Origin: Mesobacillus subterraneus
GTDB taxonomy: Bacteria > Bacillota > Bacilli > Bacillales > Cytobacillaceae
Direction of reading: 5' to 3'
Assembly: GCF_020524355.2 (NCBI RefSeq)
Contig: NZ_CP129019.1
Location: forward strand, 3,968,001 to 4,032,000
DNA: 64,000 nt
Position numbers and translations under genes: made by a program. The notes beneath the pieces are model-generated. The model was not told the DNA's origin and made no database searches. It was given only the letters and a program-made list of their open reading frames with translations. Below, piece by piece: positions 56,806 through 64,000 of this stretch. Position 1 is the stretch's first letter. Every line of letters begins with the position of its first letter.

Positions 56806-57428
56806 TAGCCCTCACCTCCATCCTTTTGGTGTTTGAAGGAGTTTGCGAGTGAATCAAAGACACTGGTAGCATCCTGCGGTCCGTCGTCAAGTGAATATAA
56901 TGATTTCATTTTCAATACATGCTGCCTGTAATCTTTTGAGGATTCTTTCTCGCTAGGAACCTTCATCACGCGATAACCAATCACTTTTTTGAAGGGAGAA
57001 TTATCATCCAAGTGAGTCAACAACGCCTGGAACTTCTTCCAGTGAAGCTTTCCTTGTTGTTGAGCAAGATCCATGTTATAGACAGCAAAAAAAGACGCAT
57101 AAATCAACTCAGCGTCTTTTTGATAATCGTACATTTTCACTTTCGATTGTCCGTCACCACTTTGATTGTCCAAATCAATATTAAGGAATTCCCTCAATAG
57201 ATACTTGAACAATTCGTAGGCTTCTTCGTAGGTATCGAACTTTAAGTGCTCATGTTCAAATATTAGCATTTGGAAGGTGAGAAACACTTTTTCATGATCC
57301 TCAATTTCCTCATCATCGAACATTTCAAAGAGCAAAAGTATGTTGTCAAATGCCATATCAACATTGAGGACCTCTCCTTTGAATTCAAAAAAGTCCCCGT
57401 CAAATGGCATTGTCAGAAGGAAGTCCAT
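56805..57428 (-). CDS. Gp15-family tail assembly protein
   Basis: 207 aa, acidic. DIDFFEF-like start MDFLLTMPFDGDFFEFKGEV, then FQMLIFEHEHLKFDTYEEAY and a Lys-rich end match bacteriophage Gp15. Together with the short upstream gene it takes the place of the gpG/gpGT chaperones that help tape measure assembly. Confidence 0.8.
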   Translation of the reverse strand: MDFLLTMPFDGDFFEFKGEVLNVDMAFDNILLLFEMFDDEEIEDHEKVFLTFQMLIFEHEHLKFDTYEEAYELFKYLLREFLNIDLDNQSGDGQSKVKMYDYQKDAELIYASFFAVYNMDLAQQQGKLHWKKFQALLTHLDDNSPFKKVIGYRVMKVPSEKESSKDYRQHVLKMKSLYSLDDGPQDATSVFDSLANSFKHQKDGGEG

Positions 57429-57429
57429 A

Positions 57430-57810
57430 TCACTTCACTTTTTTCTTTTTGGTGTACTTACTAAACTTCTCCTGCCTACGTTCATTGATGATTTCAGCAA
57501 CCGCGAAAACGATCGGAATCAATTCCTCCGTCTGCTCCTCTGCAGCCTTGTATAAATCTTGACCAGCATCTTCACCAAATAATACGTCCAAGGTTTCAAG
57601 AGTTATGTTTTTAAACTCATCCTCAAGTTCCTGTGCTCCTTCAAGAGTTAAGCTGTCCGTATCCGTTTTGTTCACTTTGTTAACCAGGTCATAGAACTTC
57701 TTCAACTGTTGGCTATATTTCTTGCGATCTTCATCTTTTAATCTGACTTGATACACCTTATCTGCGATTTCAATTTCTTCATAGGATTTCTTAAACTCAA
57801 ACTTTCTCAT
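57430..57810 (-). CDS. Tail assembly chaperone-like protein (Gp14/gpG position)
   Basis: 126 aa, acidic with a basic tail (KFSKYTKKKKVK). Central LTLEGAQELEDEFKNITLET is helical. Function comes from position between major tail protein and Gp15. Confidence 0.7.
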   Translation of the reverse strand: MRKFEFKKSYEEIEIADKVYQVRLKDEDRKKYSQQLKKFYDLVNKVNKTDTDSLTLEGAQELEDEFKNITLETLDVLFGEDAGQDLYKAAEEQTEELIPIVFAVAEIINERRQEKFSKYTKKKKVK

Positions 57811-57862
57811 GTTATCATCCTTTCATACTAAAAAAGGGCTGAATATACGGCCCTAGATATTT

Positions 57863-58303
57863 TTATGGTGCAGGAGGAGTGTAGGCTGGCTTACCGTTGA
57901 AGTGAATTTCGAATGAAATTTCACCCTTAGCACCAGCAGACCCTGATGGACCTGAAATATTGGCAATGGTACAAGCGCCATTGAATGTTCCCCCGTCTGG
58001 CTCTACCCATTCAAATGTTGTCCTTCTGGAAGCACCCAAATCTAGTATTTTGCTAAAGATATAGTCTTGAGCAGCATCACCGTAAAAACGATGTCCAGTA
58101 AAGGCTAAAACTGTTTGAGCGCCGATTACATCTGTTTCTCCATACCCATCGCCATCTAGGTATTTGTCCTGAGAGAGCTCTTCATTATTGCTTGGCTCGA
58201 CATTTGTAATTCCTTTTGCAATAGCAGACATGATGTCAGTACCAGCAGTTGTATCTGTTCCTGTTTTGATTTTGAATGAGTGAGCGTTCATCAATTCAAA
58301 CAT
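57863..58303 (-). CDS. Major tail protein
   Basis: 146 aa of beta-strand-rich sequence (DVIGAQTVLAFTGHRFYGDA; KGEISFEIHFNGKPAYTPPAP, landmark EISFEIHFNGKP). Size and place between minor capsid proteins and the chaperone genes mark it as the tail tube subunit. Confidence 0.8.
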   Translation of the reverse strand: MFELMNAHSFKIKTGTDTTAGTDIMSAIAKGITNVEPSNNEELSQDKYLDGDGYGETDVIGAQTVLAFTGHRFYGDAAQDYIFSKILDLGASRRTTFEWVEPDGGTFNGACTIANISGPSGSAGAKGEISFEIHFNGKPAYTPPAP

Positions 58304-58305
58304 TT

Positions 58306-58704
58306 CTATTTCCCTCCTTGCTCTAATTCGGCTGTAAATAAAGCCGTAAATATGTGTTCATTTCGTTCGTTTGTCTCAACCCAACTAGGAAACGAATAAC
58401 ATTCGCATTTAGTCATCGAAAAACTATCGTCGCCGCTGGATACTGTTCCTGATAAAATCCCATCAAGGGCTTTGGTGATGCCGTTTATTGTATCTCTCGC
58501 TTTAATAATCCCTGGATCCTTAACTAAAATCTGAAACTGGAAATCTACTGATTTACCAGTATTCAGATATCGACTGGAAACAGAAGAAGGTGTCTCACGG
58601 ATAGCGACTGAACTTGGATCGCTCTTTAAAACAGGTGAAGTGATTGGCGCGTTCAAAACCACCTTATCCGTAAGGTATTGGGAAATTTGTTTTATAAAAT
58701 CCAC
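58306..58704 (-). CDS. Minor capsid protein 3 / tail terminator
   Basis: 132 aa: FIKQISQYLTDKVVLNAPIT, SVDFQFQILVKDPG. Family members close the tail end at the head-tail joint. Stop lies 3 bp before the major tail protein start. Confidence 0.75.
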   Translation of the reverse strand: MDFIKQISQYLTDKVVLNAPITSPVLKSDPSSVAIRETPSSVSSRYLNTGKSVDFQFQILVKDPGIIKARDTINGITKALDGILSGTVSSGDDSFSMTKCECYSFPSWVETNERNEHIFTALFTAELEQGGK

Positions 58705-58712
58705 AGCTCCAC

Positions 58713-59078
58713 CTACTTCCCGTTAAAGATTTTTGAGTATTCGATACCAACTGTTTCAGCCCATTCTTTTAAGGATCCTTTTTTGGCCACTTCGAACCAC
58801 AATCCCTGAGCGTTTGGATTTGTATCTTTTGAAAAATTGTATTGAGGATTGTAGTAAAGCCGTCTGGCGTATGGAGTCTTCCATTCGATATGACCCTTTC
58901 CAATCATGCTATGAAGAAGGCCTGAACTCTCCAAATAACCTTCTCTTTTCGGGATGAAAAAGTTGCTGTCTTTAAGGACCTGGGTGTCCAGGGCAAATTG
59001 TGCCTTTTGTTTGGATAACCTTTGCTTTTCCCGCAACTTGCTTTCATCGATGTTGATTTTCGTTTTAAAGGAGAACAT
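58713..59078 (-). CDS. Minor capsid protein 2 (head-tail joining)
   Basis: 121 aa. EKQRLSKQKAQFALDTQVLK, FFIPKREGYLESSGLLHS and RRLYYNPQYNFSKDTNPNAQ fit the minor capsid 2 family, related to HK97 gp10. It probably helps link completed heads with tails. Confidence 0.8.
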   Translation of the reverse strand: MFSFKTKINIDESKLREKQRLSKQKAQFALDTQVLKDSNFFIPKREGYLESSGLLHSMIGKGHIEWKTPYARRLYYNPQYNFSKDTNPNAQGLWFEVAKKGSLKEWAETVGIEYSKIFNGK

Positions 59079-59079
59079 C

Positions 59080-59424
59080 CTATTTCATACCGATCTCATA
59101 ATGATGAAGTTCGTTTGCTACTACAGGATTCACCTTTTCCACTAACATGACTTTGCCGTTAAAGATAACCTTAGACTTCTCAACAAACTCAAAAGAGCCA
59201 GTGGACAATGAATGAGCAACGTCAAAAAATAGAATCGCATCGTACTCAATTCCCTCTGCTGTACTGTTGCGTCGAATATTGGATAAGGATTGTACACGAA
59301 CATTCATTAAGGTTACAGAAGGTTTAAAGCCGTCTTCTGTATTGATTCCGTCCCCTTGTTGAAACTCTTCATAGGTGACGGTGTGTATCAACACATGTCT
59401 CGGAATTGGTTTAACCAATGACAC
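59080..59424 (-). CDS. Minor capsid protein 1 (head closure)
   Basis: 114 aa: PIPRHVLIHTVTYEEFQQGD and LFFDVAHSLSTGSFEFVEKS, with a beta-rich head-closure type fold expected. Overlaps the preceding connector gene by 14 bp. Confidence 0.8.
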   Translation of the reverse strand: MSLVKPIPRHVLIHTVTYEEFQQGDGINTEDGFKPSVTLMNVRVQSLSNIRRNSTAEGIEYDAILFFDVAHSLSTGSFEFVEKSKVIFNGKVMLVEKVNPVVANELHHYEIGMK

Positions 59425-59806
59425 TCACTCCCCTGTTTAGAAGTCCGGTAGCCCTCAAATAGGATATCGCTGCAGGACTTATCCTACGCTGCTCTCGTGA
59501 CAATCCAGCTAAATCTGGACCTTCTGAATAGCTGAAGTTCCCGATGCTAACATTTGAAGCTGAGGTTTCTCCATGGACTGCATTTGTACCTGCCATCGAT
59601 AGATATTCCACCTGGGCAGCAACGGCCTTTTTTACATGAGTTTGAATTACAGGATGGAGATTATTAAAATCAACACTAACAAGAGCAAAGTTAGTCACCT
59701 GATCAATTATATCGCTCGCCCTTTCTGCAAAACGGGAAAAGGCGTCCGTATTAACCGGATCGCCCTTATAGACATCATCATAAAATGCCTGGTCAATATA
59801 AGGCAT
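59411..59806 (-). CDS. Head-tail connector (gp6-like)
   Basis: 131 aa, helical N-terminal half (AFSRFAERASDIIDQVTNFA; HPVIQTHVKKAVAAQVEYLS) and a flexible C-terminus (SREQRRISPAAISYLRATGL). These features fit gp6-type adaptor proteins under the portal. Confidence 0.8.
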   Translation of the reverse strand: MPYIDQAFYDDVYKGDPVNTDAFSRFAERASDIIDQVTNFALVSVDFNNLHPVIQTHVKKAVAAQVEYLSMAGTNAVHGETSASNVSIGNFSYSEGPDLAGLSREQRRISPAAISYLRATGLLNRGVSVIG

Positions 59807-59808
59807 GA

Positions 59809-60117
59809 TTACTCACCCTTTTGCTCTTCAACTGCCTTTTTCAACTTCGTATTTTCAGATTTAAGAGCTTTAATTTCTTTCTTCATTTCTTCAACAAGTT
59901 CTTTTCCTATCTCATTAACACCAGATGAAGCCTTTTTCAATTCATCTAATTCATCTAGCACCTTATTGTGCTCCGCCAATGAAACATTCCTGCCGCCAGT
60001 TGCCCTTTTTAGCACCTCGCCATTTTCATCAATCTGGTCATACCCTTCTTTCAGATAACTAGCGACCTCATTACCTTGTACCGTAAGAACACGGTTTGCC
60101 TTTTTAACTTTTGCCAC
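59809..60117 (-). CDS. Small coiled-coil phage protein, unknown
   Basis: 102 aa. NEVASYLKEGYDQIDENGEV near the start resembles short phage capsid-cluster proteins; from about residue 50 it is a charged coiled coil (VEEMKKEIKALKSENTKLKK). Position after the capsid gene is usual for head-decoration or assembly proteins, but no function is known. Confidence 0.65.
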   Translation of the reverse strand: MAKVKKANRVLTVQGNEVASYLKEGYDQIDENGEVLKRATGGRNVSLAEHNKVLDELDELKKASSGVNEIGKELVEEMKKEIKALKSENTKLKKAVEEQKGE

Positions 60118-60163
60118 GTTATTTTCCTCCTAAAAAGAAATTAGAGAGAGCCTAAGCCCTCTC

Positions 60164-61063
60164 TTAACCTGCTACTGCGTTTCTATGAATTTTAATTCCA
60201 GGAGCCTTGCGCTCGATAACAAAGACATCCCAGTATTTACGCTCGAAATAGAGATACTTGCCGCCTGTTGCTGCAGTAGGCTGATCTAGGTCCACGAACT
60301 CGTATTTCTGTGGAGCAATAATAGCAGATGGATGAATCAAGATCATGTTAATCTGGAAACCAGTTGCATCAGCTACAGCGCCAACTGTGAAGTTATAAAG
60401 AGTTTTCATTCTGGCAGAAGATACAACTTTGATACTGACATCATCAAGCGAACGGACTCCACGAGCAACGCTGCCAGCATTACTATCCACCCGGATATAA
60501 CGCTGCAACTTCTGGGCGTTTTTCAGCATTGTGTTAACAGCAGGAGTGACATACAAAATACGACCTTCAGCCGGTACTTCTGCCTCATCCATTTCTTCCA
60601 TCATTGTATCGTACGCATCCAGGATAACCGCGTCATCCAAAGCAGTAGTGACTGCAGTTTGACCGTAACCTGTAAATTCAGCATAAAGCTTGGAAGCCAT
60701 ATACTTGTCCATTTCCGGAATCTTTTGCTCATCATTGAAAACACTAGTGATATTCGCAATGGTAAGAGCCATGTTTGATTCGTCCACATCAACCGGATCC
60801 ACAAGGGTACGGAATTCGCGATCGTGGCCAAGTGTTTTAGTTTCCCAGCTGTTATCAACCTTACGAGAGAACGAGCCAACAGCCTCCCTGTCATGATCGG
60901 TCATGCCGGATACGTCAATGCGAGGGATTTGAATTGTCTTCGCACTGAGCCATTTAATTCGTTGGTTATTTGGTGTGTTGTACAGTTCGTTAAAGAATAG
61001 TCCGGCTGTGAATTTTTGCTGTAAAGCTTGTAAATAAAGAGTTGCATAGTTTACTGGAGGCAT
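60164..61063 (-). CDS. Major capsid protein
   Basis: 299 aa, HK97-fold type by place and length. Motifs: NYATLYLQALQQKFTAGLFF at the N-terminus, VDPVDVDESNMALTIANITS near 86-105, GRILYVTPAVNTMLKNA near 166-182 and YFERKYWDVFVIERKAPGIK at the end. Follows the scaffold gene; strong GGTGGAAG site upstream. Confidence 0.88.
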   Translation of the reverse strand: MPPVNYATLYLQALQQKFTAGLFFNELYNTPNNQRIKWLSAKTIQIPRIDVSGMTDHDREAVGSFSRKVDNSWETKTLGHDREFRTLVDPVDVDESNMALTIANITSVFNDEQKIPEMDKYMASKLYAEFTGYGQTAVTTALDDAVILDAYDTMMEEMDEAEVPAEGRILYVTPAVNTMLKNAQKLQRYIRVDSNAGSVARGVRSLDDVSIKVVSSARMKTLYNFTVGAVADATGFQINMILIHPSAIIAPQKYEFVDLDQPTAATGGKYLYFERKYWDVFVIERKAPGIKIHRNAVAG

Positions 61064-61090
61064 TTTGCTTCCACCTTTCGTTTATAATTT

Positions 61091-61744
61091 TTACTTAAAT
61101 GCTGAGAGCCACTTGTCCAGCTCTGTTTGAGTACCTTGCTGGTGTTGACCAGTAGAGAAAGAAGGCTTTTGGGTACCGCCTTGTTCCTGCTGTTGGGCTT
61201 GCTGCTTGAAATGAGGATATTTTTCCACAACTTGAGAAATGGCCTGGTCAATACTAGTGTCGTCATTTACCAATCGCTGTGCCAAGGCAACGACATCCTC
61301 AACTGATTCGGCCGTTACGCCTGCCTTCATTGCTGAAACTTGGGCTTTCAGGGAGTTATTTTCCTCACTAAGAGTCCCCTTTTCAGTCTCCAATGCTTTC
61401 AGTGCATCTGCCTGCTTCTGAGCATCTGTCTTTTGGGATTCCTGCCACTCCTTGAACTTTTGAAGACCGTCTTTAGCATTCTTAAAATCATCGATTCCCA
61501 GTTGTTTTAAAAGCTTCTCCTGAGTTGTTTTCGTTTCTTTTGCAATAAGATTGTTAACATCTTCTTGCGTGAATGACTTAGGTGGATCGGCAGGCGGTGG
61601 GTCTCCGGTCCCTAGTGGGTCAGCTGGTGGTGGATCCCCCTCAGCAAAGTGTTGGAGATTCAATCGTAAAAGTCCTTCAGCTTTCGCCGGCTGATTCGGC
61701 TTTGAAAACAGTAAGACAAAAAACATATAAAACTTTTTGAACAT
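61091..61744 (-). CDS. Capsid scaffold protein (DUF4355-like)
   Basis: 217 aa. After a hydrophobic N-terminus (FKKFYMFFVLLFSK) come LNLQHFAEG, a Pro-rich stretch, SFTQEDVNNLIAKETKTTQE and a long helical, Gln-rich part that ends in TELDKWLSAFK. This is the standard pattern of DUF4355 scaffolds. ATG 61744 has GGGAGG upstream, so the upstream in-frame ATG at 61759 is not used. The hydrophobic start is unusual for a scaffold. Confidence 0.82.
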   Translation of the reverse strand: MFKKFYMFFVLLFSKPNQPAKAEGLLRLNLQHFAEGDPPPADPLGTGDPPPADPPKSFTQEDVNNLIAKETKTTQEKLLKQLGIDDFKNAKDGLQKFKEWQESQKTDAQKQADALKALETEKGTLSEENNSLKAQVSAMKAGVTAESVEDVVALAQRLVNDDTSIDQAISQVVEKYPHFKQQAQQQEQGGTQKPSFSTGQHQQGTQTELDKWLSAFK

Positions 61745-61820
61745 CTCGATTCCTCCCATTTGGGTATTTTCCTTTCGTTTTCTTTATGGCGTCCACTACG
61801 AATAAACGGACAAAATAAAA

Positions 61821-61845
61821 AGCCTTAACCGAAATAGTTAGGCTC
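61821..61845 (-). terminator. Terminator-like hairpin within the capsid cluster
   Basis: GCCTTAAC / GTTA-GGC with a T-rich minus-strand tail (TTTTTATTTTG). It includes the stop codon of the 49-aa coiled-coil gene and may reduce transcription between early-head genes and scaffold/capsid. Confidence 0.55.
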
Positions 61846-61974
61846 CTTTGATGTCTTCAACTCATTCAATTCCTGCTGCAGCTGAACAAGGTGATAGGAA
61901 ATATTGTTTATAATGTTGTCTTGTTCTTTCACCTTATTTTTAAGCTCTTCTAGTTCTTTTTTTGAGGCAAACAT
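61825..61974 (-). CDS. 49-aa coiled-coil phage protein
   Basis: MFASKKELEELKNKVKEQDN to KTSKEPNYFG, a single heptad-rich helix. Its ATG overlaps the minor capsid stop (TGATG), and GGGAGCAGG precedes it. Function unknown; coupling suggests it is made with the head proteins. Confidence 0.65.
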   Translation of the reverse strand: MFASKKELEELKNKVKEQDNIINNISYHLVQLQQELNELKTSKEPNYFG

Positions 61975-63077
61975 CAATACACCTGCTCCCTTTCCCGATT
62001 TCGTGTTCTTCCGGTAGCGTCAATAAACTCCCTTACAAGTGCCTGCCGTTCTCTGACTTTTTGTTTGGCCATTTTAATACCGACCTCATCACCCATCGCT
62101 TGCATCATATATAGTTCTCTTTTTGCTGTTCGGATGCGCCTTTCCAGCAAACGCTGTTGTTGACTTTCTTCATAGACCTTCTTATTCTCTTCCTGGTTGT
62201 AGGGTTGGAATCTTTTAATTGAGTAACCAGGAAGATAAGGATATTTTAGATGCCTGCAGTTGACGCCAAACAACCCGTCCGGCTCACCATAAGACGTCAT
62301 GCTTAGAGACGGAAACCGATTGCTATAGCCACTTCTGGAATATATCTTCCCTTGATCCTTAGCGCATTTTGGTCTAGCTCCTAAGTGAGAGCTCACTTCA
62401 ATCAAATCAACTCCATACTCATCCATTCTAGCATCCTGCATCTCATTGGCCACATTGTTCACAGTAGACCTCATGACAGCATTCAGGTAAGCTTCTGTGG
62501 ACCATCGTCTACCAGCTTTATCAATAAGGGCTGGAATACCTTTTGAAGCCGTTTTACTGACAAACTCCCTTAGGACATCCTGGGGAGTAACAGACCCTGC
62601 TAATACCTTGCCAACCGATTGGTTAACAATGTCTAGATAGGCTTGCTGTGATTGATTCAGTAGGGTTGTATTGATCAGGTTGAATGTATCCAAAGCCTGT
62701 CCTTGATAAGCAGCTAAAACATCTTGCAAAGCCTGGCTCGCTTCCACGCTCGGCGGCTGCAAAAGCACTCCTTCTTGTACAGCTTCCTGAAGCGTTCCCT
62801 CATACTCTTCAACTGTGCTGTAACCTGCCTGTTCTAGAGCTTTTGAAACTTCGTCCACGGCCATTCCGGAATACTTTGCTATGGCTATGATGTTTTGCCG
62901 ATTAAGTTCCCCCATCATGGCCAGTTGCTCAGCTTGCCAAGTGACTATATTTTCAGCATCCAGTAAAGAATGATGCTTTTTGAGCTGTTTCGCAATATTA
63001 ATAAGCAACTGCTCTTCAATCGAAAGGAAAACTTCCACGGTTGGCATTGCTAATTGTTGCTGTTGGAGTGGATCCAT
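61974..63077 (-). CDS. Phage minor capsid protein (Phage_min_cap2-like)
   Basis: 367 aa. An N-terminal helical region (FLSIEEQLLINIAKQLKKHH) is followed by AYLNAVMRSTVNNVANEMQD and the conserved C-terminal part SSHLGARPKCAKDQGKIYSR and FGVNCRHLKYPYLPGYS with invariant Cys and His. This family is equivalent to the SPP1 gp7-type head protein, which joins the portal and is ejected or helps genome delivery. It overlaps the zinc-ribbon gene by one base. Confidence 0.85.
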   Translation of the reverse strand: MDPLQQQQLAMPTVEVFLSIEEQLLINIAKQLKKHHSLLDAENIVTWQAEQLAMMGELNRQNIIAIAKYSGMAVDEVSKALEQAGYSTVEEYEGTLQEAVQEGVLLQPPSVEASQALQDVLAAYQGQALDTFNLINTTLLNQSQQAYLDIVNQSVGKVLAGSVTPQDVLREFVSKTASKGIPALIDKAGRRWSTEAYLNAVMRSTVNNVANEMQDARMDEYGVDLIEVSSHLGARPKCAKDQGKIYSRSGYSNRFPSLSMTSYGEPDGLFGVNCRHLKYPYLPGYSIKRFQPYNQEENKKVYEESQQQRLLERRIRTAKRELYMMQAMGDEVGIKMAKQKVRERQALVREFIDATGRTRNREREQVY

Positions 63078-63205
63078 TACTGTTCTTCCTCTTCAAGCAT
63101 TCTTTCAGCATCTTCCTCGTCTATGCCGCATCGGGTGCAAAATGCTGAATCACAACAAGGGCATTGAACAAATTCTCCCCATTTGCAATTAGGACACCTC
63201 TGCAT
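63077..63205 (-). CDS. 42-aa zinc-ribbon phage protein
   Basis: MQRCPNCKWGEFVQCPCCDS AFCTRCGIDEEDAERMLEEE: three CxxC-type pairs in 27 residues and an acidic helix. ATG overlaps the portal 3' end and its stop overlaps the minor capsid start (TAATG), so all three are coupled. No known function; the Cys pairs suggest zinc binding. Confidence 0.7.
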   Translation of the reverse strand: MQRCPNCKWGEFVQCPCCDSAFCTRCGIDEEDAERMLEEEEQ

Positions 63206-64000
63206 TTTTCTTGCCTCCTGACGTCCGGTTCATTCCAAAGAAATCAATTCCTTCAGCTGTAGCCGTGGCGCTGTCTTCTCGAATTTCCTTCAGCAGCAGT
63301 TCAGCCTCTTCCTCAGAGAATCCGTGGATTTTCATAATGGACTTCTTTTTGGATGTCAGGCCGTTTGTCACCAATTGAACTTGTTTACTAATCTCAGCGT
63401 TCTGGTCTTCAGCTATGGAGTCATCAAAGGCTACAGTAACCTCATAATCCTTGGCTGGACGTTCGAACAGATCGTAAAGCTCTGCAACCTGGACAATGGC
63501 CCCTACAAGTTCCTGAATCCCTGCTTCAATCAGGTTCTCATGACTCTGCTTAGTCCGGAAGGTCTTAGAGTTTTCAGAAACAACCTCGGTGGCAGTCTTT
63601 ACTCCGTCACCATCGAACGTAAAGGAACCAGAGGAGAAACCTACTTGCATGGCTAGTAGATTGAGCAAGGAGTTGATAGCAGATATATGTTCTTCTACCC
63701 TTAACTCTGCTGAGATATCGTGAATCTTATCCTCTGAATCTCCCATATTAAACGCCTGGTAAACTTCATCGTCTGCGTCAAAATATCGACTTACCTTACC
63801 AGTTTCAGGATCTACTACTGTTTTAATGGCTGAATCAGGGACAAGGATCCTCTTCTTACCCAGCTTGAATTCCCTCTGATATGAATCAAAGGCAATATCC
63901 AAAGAATGCAAAGTATCAAGCGCATTTGCAAAAATGGATATTCCCAACGGGCTCGCCGGATCAAAGTTGTTCGCTGTATTCGGCTTGAAGTAGACAAAGC
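63189..64000 (-). CDS. Phage portal protein, C-terminal part (cut by window end)
   Basis: At least 269 codons, open at the right edge (the frame continues as FVYFKPNTANNFDPASPLGI to base 64000). A helical stretch (FANALDTLHSLDIAFDSYQR) and later QSHENLIEAGIQELVGAIVQ, then TSKKKSIMKIHGFSEEEAEL match portal proteins of the A118/Gp6 group. The portal forms the dodecameric DNA channel at the capsid vertex. The real start is outside the window. Confidence 0.85.
   Translation of the reverse strand, partial: FVYFKPNTANNFDPASPLGISIFANALDTLHSLDIAFDSYQREFKLGKKRILVPDSAIKTVVDPETGKVSRYFDADDEVYQAFNMGDSEDKIHDISAELRVEEHISAINSLLNLLAMQVGFSSGSFTFDGDGVKTATEVVSENSKTFRTKQSHENLIEAGIQELVGAIVQVAELYDLFERPAKDYEVTVAFDDSIAEDQNAEISKQVQLVTNGLTSKKKSIMKIHGFSEEEAELLLKEIREDSATATAEGIDFFGMNRTSGGKKNAEVS

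Larger units (their letters stand above)
44509..64000 (-). mobile_element. Prophage, late-gene end (siphovirus), truncated by window edge
   Basis: Contiguous minus-strand structural genes from portal to endolysin with short gaps and overlaps, then accessory and regulatory genes. The order portal, Phage_min_cap2, scaffold, capsid, connectors, minor capsid proteins 1-2-3, tail, Gp14/Gp15, tape measure, Dit, Tal is that of A118-like temperate siphoviruses of Firmicutes. No integrase, terminase or repressor is present here, so they must lie to the right. The left border is placed between 44.0 and 44.5 kb. Confidence 0.88.

Overview
The window reads as chromosomal DNA of a spore-forming low-GC Gram-positive bacterium of the Bacillaceae. 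The evidence is AT-rich sequence, strong GGAGG-type ribosome binding sites with many TTG and GTG starts, a collagen-like spore-surface protein beside glycosyltransferases, ECF sigma/anti-sigma pairs, a Bacillus-type SOS box and a temperate siphovirus module typical of Firmicutes. No rRNA, tRNA or CRISPR array was seen. Almost everything is transcribed from the minus strand.

Left part (1-23.6 kb). Two plus-strand glycosyltransferases face a minus-strand glycosyltransferase and a 733-aa collagen-like protein, probably a spore-surface glycoprotein with its glycosylation enzymes. Next come a Nif3-like protein, a DUF429 protein, a lipoprotein and a HAD phosphatase. A plus-strand 1154-aa orphan protein follows, then a small P-loop kinase-like protein. 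After that are an ABC-2 exporter operon whose GntR repressor gene is frameshifted, a two-gene unit of a 1264-aa UPF1/Dna2-like helicase and a winged-helix-like partner, and an ECF sigma/anti-sigma pair.

Middle part (23.8-41.4 kb). A transposon of the DDE integrase plus AAA ATPase (TnsB/TnsC, MuA/MuB) type carries a transposase broken by a 4-bp tandem duplication. Next is a carbohydrate regulon: substrate-binding protein, two permeases, two intracellular GH30 glycosidases, a LacI-family regulator and a sortase-anchored multidomain GH30 enzyme. Repeated TGTTATCGTTAACA-type operators tie it together. Three of its genes carry a single inactivating lesion each (two homopolymer frameshifts, one nonsense codon). 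Then comes a second copy of the Nif3-DUF429-lipoprotein block, about 2.7 kb long, ending in a nine-codon remnant of the HAD gene. This shows a segmental duplication.

Right part (41.5-64 kb). An LCP-family protein, a membrane protein joining an anti-sigma-like N-terminus to an LCP-like domain, and an ECF sigma factor form an envelope module with a good autoregulatory ECF promoter. The rest is one end of a prophage, read on the minus strand from portal (cut by the window edge) through capsid, connector, tail, holin and endolysin. Accessory genes follow at its left end: an SOS-box-controlled pair, a Panacea-domain toxin-antitoxin pair and a small Cro-type regulator. Integrase, lysogeny control and packaging genes are not in the window.

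Dispersed intergenic repeats (GGGACGGT-type elements, a perfect 20-bp palindrome and a composite terminator-plus-tail module) occur several times and mark many gene boundaries.
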